Source: Patagioenas fasciata (taxonomy: Eukaryota; Chordata; Aves; Columbiformes; Columbidae). From it: DNA of 64,000 nucleotides. The notes beneath the pieces were generated by a model that was given only the letters and a program-made list of their open reading frames with translations, had not been told where the DNA came from and did not search any database. Both the position numbers and the translations under genes were made by a program. Positions within the stretch are counted from its first letter, which is position 1. Each line of letters begins with the position of its first letter. Where the stretch lies: NCBI RefSeq assembly GCF_037038585.1, contig NC_092521.1, positions 108,330,105-108,394,104 of the forward strand, given 5' to 3'. This document shows positions 1-14,071 of this stretch, piece by piece.

Positions 1-3000
1 TTTTTAGCTCAGTACTGGTGACTAAGACACAGCAAGCAGCAATGAGGGGCTTGGGAGGAATGATTCCCAGTGTCTCCCTCCTACATACCTTAATACCATG
101 CAGATAACCACAGACAATCAGTCTGTGTTGAGCAGTATCATAGATGTACTGCTATGGCAAGTTTTAAGTGAGGTCACTGATGCAACTGCAGCACAGATGT
201 AATTGAAGCTACTGCAAATGGAACAAGCAATCTTTCAAATGCGGTCCTTCTCTGTGTCAATTAATAGTTTTTAAGCTGGTCCCTGTAATATGCAGATGGA
301 GAATACGTTACTATACCAATCAGAAAGGGCTTACATATAGAGTATACACATAGAGCTTTAAAATTTGCTGGGAAGCAACACTTGAAAAGAAGACACCAGT
401 CAGGTTTTGGTTTTGTAATTCAAATAATGAGAACATTTACTTTAAAAGAAATGCCAAGTAACCTACAGTTAAAGGTCTGGCTTAACAGGAAAATGTTAGA
501 TTATCTTTGCATAATTTATTTCCTCCCCCCTTTTTTTTTTTGATAGTGGGAGTTAAGCAAATTATTCACCACGAATAATTCAGCCTATGAATTTATAGTT
601 CTATATAAAGTACCTACAAAAAGGTTACTTGATCTTAATTTTTAATACTGTTTGAGGAATATGTTTATTTTACTATGTCTTGATTATACTTATGTAATAC
701 AGGTAATTATTTCTGTGCAAAGAACAGCAGTGCAATATAGACTTACTTTACATTCTACGTAAGGTGTACTTTAGCTCTGGATTAAAACAGGGTTTAGTAG
801 TGCAAAGATTTTGTTGAGCCTTTGAACTGAGATAAGTTTAATCCTACAAAGCTGTACAGCTTAAAACCTACATGCATGGATAGGTCCAGACTTCTCTGAG
901 GGAAGGAAAGCTGTCCAGGCCTAAGGCAACTCTAAGCCTCAGGATATGAAGGTGCATTAGTGCAGGGCTTTGGTAGGGGCAATGGTCCTACTCTCCTTTC
1001 GGGGATTATTGTGTCAGACACAGTAGCACACACCATGAAAATGCTATCTAGTTCACATCCCAGAAACTCTCACATCCTTTGCCTTTCCCAGGTTCTCCAG
1101 CAATCTGAGCAAATTTTCTCCAGGCTTCAGGAAACCTCTGGCACTTCTGGCGTAAGAGGTCACTTCAGATCAGGAGAGGACATGAACAACTTAAAATTAT
1201 TACTGATGAGAGTGAAAACTAGAATAGATGTTGAGGGAGAGGGTTGACTTGATCCCAGTGATCTTCCAAAACAAGGGACACAAGCCTCTTCTCTTGCCTG
1301 TCTGACAGTGTCTCTGAATTGGACCACAGACTCAGAGGCACACAGTCTCTTGGAGAGATTACAATTAATCTGACTAAAACTGAGAGTTTTGGTTTCAATA
1401 TTATTGTCAGGTTATGTGTTGTGTTGTTCTGATTCTTCCCTCCACTCCCTTCACTTTCCTAAGCGAAACAAGTGTCAGATAAAACCTGAGGTTTTTTTCC
1501 AATCAGATGAGTGAGTTTTGAATTGGAAATCATTTGTTTACCTGACCTTAAAAGGAATGCCATGTAGATAACCTTCACCCTCAACCAAATAAACTGGTCA
1601 GAATGGATATTTATACAGCTGTTTCTGATCAAAACATGGGTACATATTCATATTATTTTTTAATGTTTTCTCTCTGGAGCCATGGGCAGAGGTTGCCCAT
1701 ATTAGGTAAAATAATGTAAAATTTAAAAACTTGTGCCTTGGCCTAGTAAAGACAATTTTTGTCAGCTCTGTCTTTCTGTTATTTTAGGGGAGATCTATTC
1801 TGATTTTCAGTTTTTCCTTCAAATATATTTGGAGGAAAATTATAACATGCTCTCACTTTCCACTTCAGGTACACCTTTGGCTTTCAATTTTCAGATTGTG
1901 TAACACTTTGGTTTAGGATTTACAAGCCTTGAAGGTGGCCTAAGCTCTCAGATTTTGCAGTCTATGCCATTATAATTTTATAGGGCCAGCAGCAGGTTTT
2001 ATTGATGCACTTGGTGATCTTCTCATGTTCAGTTCCCCTCTTTGACCCTTTAAAGCAGTCGAATTTGAAATAAATTAGTACGAGATATTACACAGGACAG
2101 GTGAAATAGCTCTTCTCTTCCTGTGGTAGGGAAAAGCTGTATAACTAAGACATGCCACCTTAATAAAATACAGAAGCTAGGAAAAAAGTTACTCTAACTA
2201 CTGAAGTTTTTCATTTTATTCCATTATTTTAAATACTGTTATTACATGGTTTTGAATGTCAGGTAAGACTTGTGCAAATACTCTGTTTAAAATGGCATTA
2301 ACTAAATTAAATGTCTTTACAATCTCTCATTTTTTTTTTTCCCCCAGAGCCAATAGATACTTGGAAAGAGCTGTAAAGCAATGTGATTATTTTCTCTGCA
2401 AGATTTTGTAGAGCTTTTTGCATGAAACAATTTTCTGAGACATCTTCACGCATAAAGGAAATGAACTTTATAATTTAGGAACTAGGAGCCTCTTGCATCG
2501 TGTTACAGGCTGAAATGCATGTTAAAGGAGCACGAGGGAATCACTAGTAATCAGTGAAGGCTTTTTACCATGACTGGTGCAATAAGCATGTGAAAGGGGA
2601 GCTGCCCTTCACTAAGTACAGGATAGGGCTGAGAGATGAAGAACGAGTGAAGGGGGGGAGTGAAAGTGAGAAGAGATTACTCCAAATAATTCTTGGAAGA
2701 GCAGAACTGGCTGTGCTCCTAACTACTGAGATTACCATAGCATCTAATTTAGTCCAGTTCGTCTAGAGTCTACCTTCTGCCTCTTTGGAGCTGCCAGCAG
2801 GCAATGTTGCAGCAGCTGAATCCCACAGTATTCTGAAAAACTTAAAGAAGATGCAGCATGGATGCTGTGAGGTGAACAGCACCAATGGATATTCTTGGGT
2901 CATCTTCTTCACTTCAGTTCTCAAACAAAAGATAAAATTCACTTGGGCTACCCTGATTACTGCCACGTAAGTTATTGGGGTGGAACCATCAATTCAAAGT

Positions 3001-3283
3001 CTTTATGGTTTCCCCTTAGACAGGAGGCCTGTAGATGGGAAATGTCCTTTTCTGAATAGGGTTTATAGTTAGGATTTCTCAGAGAAACTAAATAGGTCAA
3101 AAACCCAGAGGTCGGAAAGAAAAAAATATTTTTCTTTTACTTTCAATCTTGTTTTAACTAAAAGAACTGTGGAACGCTTCCACCATTACCAGAAACACTT
3201 CGGAGAGTGAGATATGGAGAGACAGACATCTGAGATCAGAGAGATATGCAGTATCAAATCCCAGAGGAGTTTCAACCAGAAAA
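1..3283. other. Intron, no gene seen
   Basis: AT-rich intronic sequence. It holds a T-tract near 530 and a pyrimidine tract ending in CAG near 2330-2347 that looks like a cryptic splice acceptor on the plus strand. The open frames at 960-1247 and 2554-2970 have no recognisable protein similarity. Confidence 0.7.
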
Positions 3284-3334
3284 TCATAGAATGGTTTGGG
3301 TTTGAAGAGACCTTAAAGATCACCTAGTTCCAAT
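3284..3334 (-). mobile_element. CR1 LINE 3' tail fragment
   Basis: About 50 bp match the CR1 3' UTR in reverse: ATCATAGAATGGTTTGGGTT followed by AGACCTTAAAGATCACCTAG and TTCCAAT. This is the standard 3' tail around the 'guided by ATTCTATG' end. No coding part remains. Confidence 0.75.
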
Positions 3335-3720
3335 CAGGCTGATGCTATTATATAGGGGGAGAAGGAGAAGCAAAATTGTCCAGATGTTGTATTTTTGTCT
3401 GATAGTTCATGTGTGATTCATGCAGGGGAAAGCACATTAATATTAAACTGCTACTGTAGCAGGAGGGCTCATATTAATGACAATATACATATGCATTCTC
3501 CCTGAGATTACAGTACTGAATGCTAATGCTGGTGCTCAGAAATGAAGTAACAGGCAGTTACTTTGAAGTAAATTAGTGGATGAATTTACCGCATGCTAGC
3601 TATTTTCTAACGATCAGTGAAAGTAGGCTAGGCTACCCTGCACTCAGATTATCTGTCTACGCTGCAAAATGGAAAGCCACAGAGAAAACTGAAGCTATAG
3701 AGCCATGAATGCCATGCTGC

Positions 3721-3840
3721 TAATATATATATATATATATGTGTAAATACATATATATATAAAAATATATATACTACATATATATTATATTTATAAGTAT
3801 ATATATATACTATATATATTTTGTATATATATATATATAA
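3721..3840. repeat. AT dinucleotide-rich microsatellite
   Basis: About 120 bp of interrupted TA repeats with TATATA runs up to about 18 bases. The 'protein' readings here are artefacts of this repeat. Confidence 0.95.
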
Positions 3841-4042
3841 TCTCATCAGGATTGTGAGGTAGTAGCAGATACATGTCGAAGTTGTGTAGTAGAAGAATAC
3901 TTTTAGACTATTCATAACCTATTTACAGCTCTGCATTATCTTCTAGGATCCAAATTCAAGAGCTGAGCAAAGTACCTTACGGTATGAGGGACCTAATTCT
4001 AAACCAGTAATTGGTTTTATGATTTCTTTGATTAACATGGTC

Positions 4043-4113
4043 TAGTGCTAGAGTCAGGTTATGGTTGGACTCAATGATCTTGAGGGTCTCTTCCAACCAA
4101 AATGATTCTATGA
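4043..4113 (+). mobile_element. CR1 LINE 3' tail fragment
   Basis: A plus-strand CR1 3' UTR remnant: GGTTGGACTCAATGATCTTG, then GGGTCTCTTCCAACC and ending ATTCTATGATTT. It is a very short 5'-truncated insertion or relic. The opposite orientation and 700-bp distance suggest it is independent of the tail near 3300. Confidence 0.8.
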
Positions 4114-4788
4114 TTTGTATCAGATTATGTCAATGTGAAGCACCATACCCAAACTGAGCGCCAACGATGACAATGCCCAGATCCTTTAAATAATTTTTAA
4201 TCAAGGCTATTAAAACTCCCTTTTCAATGATGGTAAATGTTCTCAAATATATGAGTCTAAATGACCTCCTTTGACATGAAATGAAACCTCTAGATAATAA
4301 ACCTCTGCAGTCGTGCAGAAACATGGACATTGAAGTTAGTTTCGAAAGTGTATGATGGTTTTGGTAGGATAAATTTTTGTACATTTTAGGTCATCCAGAA
4401 GTGTTGAAGTATCAAACTGCTAGGCTTTTTCTATAGAAAAGAAAGTATCTTATTTAGTAGTAAAGAATGGTTACCTCTTGGAAAAATTGCCATTGTCCCT
4501 GCTGGTAGTTCAAAGGATTTAAAACTTTTGCCTCCTATTATTGAGTATGGATTTATGGAGAGATGTTATGCAAGAAAAAAGCAGCTCCCATTTCTATACT
4601 TTACCTAAGCCATGTAAGCCATGTAATTTTGTTTCCTACTTTTAAAAAAGTTTTTCTATGTTCTCTCCTTTGCATGGTTGAAACTAATTACTTGGATAGA
4701 TGCAAACCGGTCTTAACTCCCCATCAATCCAAGGCAGGGAATGTCACAACAAGTCCAGAGAAATGTCTCCTGACCAGTTTTTATTCTG

Positions 4789-4842
<54 letters not shown>

Positions 4843-7800
4843 CACGCTCACCAGTAAAGAAACGGAGAAACTCCAGCAAGGGAACAATAAAAAAATCCTT
4901 CCATTGACACCAGGGAAACAACACATCTAGAAATGGACCTTCTACCTCTTCTTCAGGAATTCTGCTTTTGAGAAAAGTCTCCAGGCCCCTGGGGTTGATT
5001 TCCAGGATCTCTCTTTAGTTGCTGAATGGTGGCAGCTGCTTTTGTAAGAAGGCAGGAAGACCTGAAAGCTACTTCGGTTTTTGCTACTCTTACAGGAAGT
5101 AGCTGAAGAGCACTAGGGTACGGCAGAGACATAAATGAAACCTACAGAGATTAGCTGCAGGCACAGCTGTCTGTTCTAAAATTTATAATCTGTGTTATAG
5201 ATGACTTATGTTAATTGTTTCCAAGTGGATATGTAAGTATTTTTGAAATAATTTGATTTAGAGTGGTTAGTGGTGATGGAAAACAGACAACAGGCACATT
5301 TTCTGCCGCTTTCTCAAGAGCAACTCTTGTCTATCTAGGTGTTTCTCTGCTCAATCAAATTAATCCTATTAAGAAACTCTCAAATTATTTCTGTTCACAA
5401 GAATGATACTTATACAAAATCATGTTTAATTATGTGTAGCTAATTATTTAAAAATACATATCAAAACCCCCCAAAATACAGACTATGACAACAGTTCCCT
5501 ATCTATTGTTCCCATAATGGAAATTGGTGGAGGTCTCCAAAATGGATGTGAAGACAAACCTGAACATTGCATCCAAACCCACCACATATAAGAGCGAAAA
5601 TCAAACCTCTGCTCTATTTTCTCTCAGTAATGAGTCTCCAGTTGAAGCCTAAATGAAAATGCAGATACAGATCTGAACTGTGACATATGACACTTCCTGT
5701 TGTATTGTCTACTTCTGGATTTTTTTCTTTTCATAGCTGGTCATCTGGATAACTGACTTTTCCCTTTCACCTCATGGGTGTCAGCCATCAAAGCCTAAGT
5801 GTCTTTAAATAACAGATTAAAGAACCTCCTTGAAACATGAACGATTCTATTCTATCTTTTTCATAAAATCCTGCATTTCTCTGGTTGCTTATATTTTTGT
5901 TACCAAACACTCATGTAAAACAGGATTTTTCATGCGTTGTCTCCTTCAGTTATATTTCACACCTCAAACCATAATCCATTTTACCTGGGTAGGAACTATA
6001 TACGGAATGCCTTTACCTCCAGTTTCCCAGAAGGCTATAAATATTTTATATCAGTGCTTTTCAAGCCAGTGAACAACTGCGTTTTCTGGAAATTATTTCA
6101 GGAAAGCAGAAAACACCCCAACTTGAATAAGAAGAAATTCTCCCTGATTACAATGGCAGTACAATATTTAATTTTTGTTCCTGATGTGACCTTCTTGCTT
6201 TACAGAATATCTTATGACAAGTTATGAGGCATGGAGCCATTTCGTCACTATTTTATTCATCAGCCATACTGTTGTAACACCTAGAGCAGAGAGTGGTGTT
6301 GCGTTCTGGTAGCTGTTGTACAAGTGATTATTCCTGACTGGCAGCAGGTGAGCTATCACAGCAAGCACAGCTGTGTCAGAAGTGGCTGCTCCTATGCAAA
6401 TAACCCTAATAAAAATGGAAATAAACCAGGCAGAAGATCAGTTTCTTAGTAAGATTATTCCAGAGTGCTCTTCAAAAACCCATTTATCCTTATAAATAGG
6501 GCCTTGCACTCACTTTTGATGACAAATAAGAATTACATGGTATGGGAACAATAGGAACTGAATGCAACTCATGACAGACTAGCAGTGAAATAGGAGGCTC
6601 CTCTGATATTGCTCATTTAGAGAATGTAATTATAGGCGGGCATAAACTGTAACTCAATATAGATATACAGATCTTCTGTTGGTGCTAATTCCTCTGGTCC
6701 ACTGTAATATGCCTAGCCAGTACGATGTGACAACTAGAAGCTTTAAAGATACTGGATTCTGCACTTACTTTGCCCTTCAAACTGTTGCACACCTATAGGA
6801 AAAGAAAAGAACAGGGTTGATAACTCATTTTATTTGACCTCTGAGATGGTTATGTCTTTCAGTCACTGCCAAAATTGAAACAAGTATCCTACGACATGAA
6901 AGGTTGCACATTGGACCATCTGAGCTGCTCAGTTCTTGCAGCCTCTTTATTCTCCAAGAATGCCTAAAGAAAATTTCAGAATGTGAATACTAAAACGCAG
7001 CAAAGAAACCAGCATGTGGGCATGGGGTTATGTGGGAGACAGCTGGGTGGACTTTTGTAGCGCTATGACTGTTTAAAAATTTAGCTCAGAAAGAACGAGT
7101 ACAAAGACTAAACCTCCTGCTTATGTCATGGTTTCATCGATGTGGCTACCTGACTATGTTGCTAGTATGCCTGCCAACTCAGCCACTCAGAAGAATATGA
7201 AGTGGTTCCCTTGCATTGCTCTGTCTGCACTCTGAGTATTTTAAAGGAGTGTAGCATAAATAGTATTTTTTGCCTTCTTTTTCACTTTGTGTTTCTTCCA
7301 TTTTCTTTTCACACCACAACATACAGTGCATTGGTTCCATCCAAATAACCACTCAAAAAAGTTAGGCTTATTTACCAGCTAAGCTGTGGAGGCAGTACTG
7401 TCATACCATGGTAGTTTCTTAGAAAGCATTTACAGAGAGCGGCCATGTCAAAGGAAACAGAACCTCTCTGGCAGTTAATCTATCATAGGACATGGACACT
7501 GCAACACCTTTCAGTGAATTCTAGCTGATATTTTTGTGCACAATTACTTGGTAGGAAAGAGCTAAGCCCCATTTCTTACTGGCAGAGCTATTCCAGTTGT
7601 TGAGTGCTTCACCTGAAGTAATTTGTCTCCTCACTTTAACTAATGAACCCAGAGGCTGCAGCCTGGCTGAGGCAGAGAGTCAGCTCTAGGCCAGCCACCC
7701 TAATTCAGTGCGGGAAGGTGTGAACGCACCCAGTTTCCAGAGACTTGCCAAAACCAGACTGCATCGTCTTTTGTACTATCTACAGAACAGACTTAGAGAG

Positions 7801-9318
7801 TATCAGAAAATAGTCCATTGTCTCTCTTGCTAACCAACCACTTTAAAGCCTTGTTATTTCCTGTTTCATAGAAGTTAAACGCATTAAATTTTAAAAAGGA
7901 AACAAATGAAAAAGTGTATCTTGAAAAAGTCACTTAGCGATGTGGTCAATTGGTTTTTCAGTTCAAAAATCAGTTTCATTGATTACTGTCTTAAACCACT
8001 AAATAAAAAAAGTTTACAATTTTCTGGATTAAACACTTCACTGCAGTTCAAGCAACCACATTCCTGTACAAAGTACCTGGAGAATATAATATCAATACCC
8101 TCTTATCCCTGAAAAGGGGAAAAAAACCTCTTTAAAAGCTGTAAATGTCATGGGAATAATTGATTCCTGAAGTGAGCAACCCTGGAAATTCATGTGAGAT
8201 GCCAGCAGTGGAGAAATTAAGTAATGGAAAGTGAGACAGCCTAAAAGTGAAGCCAAGGCAGTTTAAGATGCATCTGCATTGCCTTTCTAGTTCAGTTGGG
8301 GAGCTGTCTGGGAAGCTGCTGCACTGGGAAATAACAATGAGGTCCCTAAAAGGGATGAAAAAAGTATAGCAGAGTGCTCCTATAGGTGTTACAGATTTCC
8401 AAAGGACCTCGCTGGTGGGCCTCACTGTGAGAAAGTGGCAGTTTTGGCAGAGCGATGAGAGACAAGAGGATGCACTGCGATAAGAGGTCTGACTGCATAG
8501 ATAAAGGTGTTATACAAAGCATATGATAACTTCACAGTGGAAGATACTGTTTAAAATAACTTCAATATCTCCTCATAGAAGCAGTCATCCCAATTATTTC
8601 CTTGTGTTCCCTTCACCCAACACCTGGAGAGTAACAAAACTGTAAAAATATGATGTTACAAGTGTCTCTTCACCTCTATCTGTTTTTCTCCATAAATCGG
8701 CCAATCACTTATTTGTGTGCAGACCAGCCTATGTCACAAGGTGAACATAACCTTTCCTTTAGGTATAACTCCAATGTCACCACTTTCTAGTCAAGAACCA
8801 CATGTGCAGCAAGTGTTACGCTGCAAACACAACACACATCATTGTCCTGTGTGCTTATGGTTTTCAGTATTCTCTGAAAATACCTAACAAAATAACCAGA
8901 CATAAAATGAAATCTTACCTATAACTTTTCCTAGGAATAGTGCCTTTGGGGAGTTGAACTGAATGTCAGATGCTGTTGGCAGGCTGTAACTTGTTGGAGG
9001 ATAATGATCAAGCTGGGGGAAGAGAAAAGAAATTATGAATATTTTGAACTGATCTGCCTTCTTACAGTGCTACTGGATCAGGTCTACTTTATAGAGTTTA
9101 TGCCTCCACTTAAAACTCAGATAGGCTTTGCTTTCATTTTGATTAAGGAGAAATAACAGTTAATAGCCCTACTTCTCTATGTGCCATTTCCAAGGTTTCC
9201 AAGGCCTGAAAAACACCTATACTGGACATTTGTTTGTTCTTATTTCTGGAGAATAATTTTAGCTTTTGCTTGTGTGCTTCAATATAATTGCTAAAAATAA
9301 CAACAGCATCCACATTGT
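4114..9318. other. Intron, no gene seen apart from a CA repeat
   Basis: Contains the (CA)25 repeat at 4791-4840 and otherwise unremarkable AT-rich sequence. Open frames here are short and unlike known proteins. Confidence 0.7.
4791..4840. repeat. (CA)25 microsatellite
   Basis: An uninterrupted CA dinucleotide repeat of about 50 bp, likely polymorphic in length. Confidence 0.97.
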
Positions 9319-10624
9319 CACAGTATCACAGTATGTTTGGGATTGAAAGGGACCTCAAAAGATCATCTAGTCCAATCCCCCTGCTGGAGCAGAAATGCCT
9401 AGGAGAGGTCACACAGGAACATGTCCAGGCGGGTTTTGAATTGTCTCCAGGGAAGGAGACTCCACAACCCCCCTGGGCAGCCTGTTCCAGTGTTCTGTCA
9501 CCCTCACTGAGAAGAAGTTTTTTCTCAAATTTAAGTGGAACCTCTTGTGTTCCAGATTGATCCCATTACCCCTTGTCTTATCATTATGGGTTGCCACCGA
9601 GAAGAGCCTGACTCCATCCTCGTGACACTCACACTTTATATATTTATGAACATTAATAAGGTCACTCCTCAGTCTCCTCTTCTCCAAACTAAAGAGATCC
9701 AGCTCTCTCAGCCTTTCCTCATAAGGGAGATGCTCCACTCCCTTAATCATCTTTGTTGCCCTACACTGGACCCTCTCCAGCAGTTCCCTGTCCTTCTTGA
9801 ACTGAGGGGCCCAGAACTGGACACAATATTCTAGATGTGGTCTCACCAGGGTGGAGTAGAGGGGAAGGAGAACCTCTCTCGACCTACCCACCACCCCCCT
9901 GTAATACACCCGAGGATGCCATTGGCCTTCCTGGCCACAAGGGCACAGTGCTGGCTCATGGTCATTGACCTGACTTCATCTGGGGTCTCAGGGGTACAGG
10001 GCTCCCCAGGACAGCCTCCAGCAGAGTAGACAGAGACAAAGAAGGCATTCAGCAATTCTGCCTTCTCTGTGTCTTCTGCCACTAGGGCACCCACCTCATT
10101 CATCAGTGGGTCTACATTGCCTCTGGTATTAGTTTTATCTGCTATGTATTTGAAAAAGTTCTTTTTGCTGTCCTTGACCCCTCTCGCTAGCTGTAATTCT
10201 AAGGAGGCCTTGGCTATCCTAGCTGCCTTCCTACATCCTCTAACAGCAGCCTTATATTCCTCCCAAGTGGCCAACCCCTGCTTCCATGACCTGTAAACTC
10301 TCCTCTTCTGCTTGAGCATACCCAACAGATCCCTGTTCAACCACACAGGCCTCCTGGCTCCCTTCCTCGACCTCTTACGTGTGGGGATGCTCTGATCCTG
10401 AGCATGGAAGAAGCAATCTCTGAATGCAATCCAGCTCTCTTGGGCCCCTTTTCCTTCAAGCAGTCTTGCCCATGGGATTTCCCCTAGCATTGTTTGAAAA
10501 GGCCGAAGTTAGCTCTGCTAAATTCCAGGGTTGCAATTCTACTTGCTATTCTGTTCCTGCCACACGAGATGCTGAACTCCACCATCTCGTGGTCACTGCA
10601 ACCCAGGCAGCCCTCAACCTTTAC
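9319..10624 (-). mobile_element. CR1 LINE copy with internal deletion of the RT region
   Basis: This is a minus-strand CR1 ending in two perfect ATACTGTG octamers (9319-9334). It contains ORF2 sequence in two parts. From 10624 to about 9966 it encodes the end of the endonuclease region and the linker before RT (GEIPWARLLEGKGAQ, FFKYIADKTNTRG, NAFFVSVYSAG). From about 9963 to 9409 it encodes the C-terminal segment ([48 protein letters not shown]). Compared with the fuller copy at 15789-20339, about 950 bp covering the RT palm are missing at 9963-9965. The frame happens to stay open across the junction. It is 5' truncated and not functional. Confidence 0.93.
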
Positions 10625-13600
10625 AGTTTCGACTTCTTATTACTTCATGCAAGAGTTCCATTTGAGACTTGTTACCGCTAAATCTAGATTTAGATGCTTT
10701 GCCTACAGAAAAATAGCTAAGAATTTGAGACTAATGTGCATGTTGGCCATTCTCTTTTTCTGTCAGAAAACTCATGAATTAATGACATAAATTTTTGTAC
10801 TTCATGTTTATTATTTTCTTGTCGAAAATGTTAATGTTAATCATGATGACACCTAGTGAAACCTAAGAAACAAAATCAAGAGTAATCAATCTAGCTAAAT
10901 AGTTTAATGTACAGGAAAGTCATAGTGTCCCTGATGTGGCACAGGAATCACATTGTATTAGCATATTTTTTCCTGTTTTTTTAACTATTTAACAGAAAAA
11001 TGTGAAGAGAGAGGAAGAAAACAAAATGCCTATGCTTAGCAATAGCACTATAAAGATAGTTCAGTACAGCTTAGTAGTTTTGATGATCACATTTCATGAA
11101 GTTAATTCAGGTGAATTTTTATCTTTGCTGTTTTTTATTCAGTACATAGGCTTAAAGAGGACAGAACAACAATTGTATATTTTACTCTGGCATTACCTTG
11201 GCACAAAACAAGACAGAAATTAATATATGATTTAAGACTTTGCAGTGTATTATAGCTTGTAGAAGTAATTCTCAAGAAGCCGCAATACTAAAGGGCCTAC
11301 AATTTTGTCACATACCTTTTTGCAATATTTCTAATTTCAAAACATTATCTTGGATTAGTTTGATTCAATGGCACTGAAAAAGTTCATTTCAGTGGTTAAA
11401 AGAAGGAAATGAATGGCAGATAGCACAGAACTAAATGGCTGAATCCCATTATACCCTGGAATTCTGTGAGTTCATTACTTGGAAAGCCTGCTGATGTAAT
11501 ACCCATGAATCTGCAAAGGCAACAATCTCAAAAAACTCTGATAACTGGAAAGGATGGCTCGTGTCTTTCTTATACTGTGACATAAAACCTCAACAAGAGA
11601 TAGGAGAAGTTCCCTGAAGATGCTAAAAGAGGTCTAGCAAATATTCATGTTCAAAAATGATTTTTGATTTATTATAATTAGTTTTCATGCTGATTATTTA
11701 AAATTTGGCCATCAGTGTTTATCAACATGACTACTGGCTAGTTCCCAATTTTAAACTGTAGATTTTAGAGTAAAATATATGGAAACACATAGTTCCATCT
11801 TCTTACTCTGAAAGGTAAGAAATTTCACTTTGATCACAGCATCTTCAACAGCTTTTCTCAGATTTTTAACAGACAGTAGAAATACATATTTTGCCCAAAA
11901 GTAGACTTAGATAATTTCAAATTCAAAATATTTTTGAAAGAGTGTAGTCAAGTGAATACAAATAGTTCAAATACAAAACAGTTCTTGATCTTAACCACAT
12001 CAGGTCCTACTAAGCACAAACTCCAGTTAAATGCTTCTTATTGGGCTCCCTGGTGGAAGGGAAGTCTGTGTTCCGGCATCCAACATCACAGCCATCAGAC
12101 CCGCTATCAATGCAGCAGACATATCAGGTGAGAAAAATATTCTTATTTCAGAAGATGAATAGGAATAGCTCAGCGTTTTCATGGTATTTACCAATATGAT
12201 TATTAAACTAAAGGTATAAGCTCTAGAGAGCTATATCAGGAAAAGATCGGTGAAAAGACTGATCCACAAAACTCTGATTCTCCAGCCTCTCATACGCCAA
12301 GACTTTAACCTCATGTAACTTCTTTGTCTGCAGTGGAATTATTTCTGATACATTCTGATTGCACAGGATTAATCTTCTAGGTTCTCCTTTTATAGATATG
12401 ATTTAAAATATGCTCAAGTGACTCTAATAAAATAATCTGCCATACTACCATGTACATTGGTATTTGTCAGCATCAGTAACATTTAAGTTCTTTCTTTTCT
12501 AAAATCAAACTGGTGCAATGTTTAAATATTTATTTTTCATGTAAGTTGGAATCTGAGCAGTAGGGTTGATCAGATCATCACTAGTCTGATAAGATACTAA
12601 TGAATCATAATAACCATTATCAATCAATCATTTCATTTATCAATGTACTGTGGGTATCCTAGAGCTGTAACCATTCTTCAGATGTCCTTTATCAGAGTAA
12701 CTATTAGGAACAAGTAAAAAAAAGTCATCCCTGCCTAATATGCAGGCTGCCTCTACCTGAGAACGTTAATCGTGTCTGCAGGACGTACCTGGAAATGAAA
12801 AATCAATTTAAACTATGAATCACTGTCAGCATATGCACAAATACTGAACACCAAATCTAACGATAGAGCAAGCTCCCACTCCACTGCCAGCTCTGGCATT
12901 TCTTGTCCCTGGGGGATGCCTGCATTGCTGCCCATGGACAGCTTTGAGCTGTGCCCTTCTCTAGTCCTGGCACCTGAAATGACATGGTGCAACACAAGGC
13001 AACTGTGAGGGAACAGGGAGATTTCTGTCCACTTGCTTTATTGTTTGTCTTTGTTCTAAACCAGAATTATCTAATAAAAGAAAACTTTTTTCTAGAGACA
13101 CTTAATCTAGGATTTCTTTATTTAGGTCAGAGAGTTATACGACCAAGCTGAATTCTTTGCAAACTTGTATGTGACTGCCATCCAGTGGGTGCTCAAGTGT
13201 CAGCAGCTCCAAAAGAGCAGCCTGCAGTCTTTGTATGAAATACTAGACTATCTATTTAATATATGACACATAATAAAAAAGGAATTAGTGGGATCGAATG
13301 ATATTTGAAAAAAGATACAACATTCTTTAATGAAAATTAAATAGAACATCTGCATACATAGGGGTTGATGTAATGAATTTGTATTAAAATCACAGTTTTT
13401 AAATTATAGTTAAGATTTTTCATTACAGATACTTTTCTTTAAAAACATTAATTTTGTTTGAGCTTAATATAAAAACACAGTGTGGCTTTGAGCACTACAC
13501 AGATAAAAGTAGATGGCAGTTTCTGAGGAACTTGCAGTTTCTGTTCTCTAGTCACGTCACAGCAGGCACTGTCTTTATCTGAAGTTCCTGGCATTTAAGC

Positions 13601-14071
13601 AGAAGTTCAATACAATGCTATTTATTTTAAATTACTGATCACTTAGATAATGAAACATTTTGACAGGAATCCTGAGATTAGCAGACATATCAATCTGAGG
13701 GCAAACATGTCTACATCACCATAGCAGCCTCAAAAAATCCCAAATATATATACCTATATAAAGATATACACACATGTACACATAAAGTCACCCTGTAGAA
13801 AAAATCTACATCTGTACCATGATCAGTCCAGCCTATGTGTATGTACTGACTACGAAAATCAAATAGGAGATACTTTTCTTAGAGGGATGACCAAAATCTG
13901 ATGTCTTAATGGTAAAATAAATATAAGTATTCCTCTGCTGAAAGGTTATGGAAAATCCTTACAAACAGTATAATATTGTGATATTTGGAAATATTCTATC
14001 TTTTTAATGCAACAGAAGAGGAGTAGATTCAGATGGCAATTGTGTATATCCTTAGGGTCACCTGAGCGAAT
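10625..14071. other. Intron, no gene seen
   Basis: AT-rich sequence between two CR1 copies, with a TATA/ACAC-rich stretch at about 13741-13790. Nothing coding is recognised. Confidence 0.7.

Noticed and set aside
2329..2347. Splice acceptor with long pyrimidine tract on the plus strand
   Set aside because: No open frame or matching donor follows convincingly; it is antisense to the gene and may be chance.
3649..3915. Tyr/Ile-rich open frame
   Set aside because: It is a reading of the TA-rich microsatellite.
4563..4926. Open frames with His-Thr or Val-Cys runs
   Set aside because: They are readings of the CA microsatellite.
11934..12131. A plus-strand exon ending CATATCAG|GTGAG
   Set aside because: A donor-like site alone is weak evidence; the peptide is unlike any family I know and there is no good acceptor.
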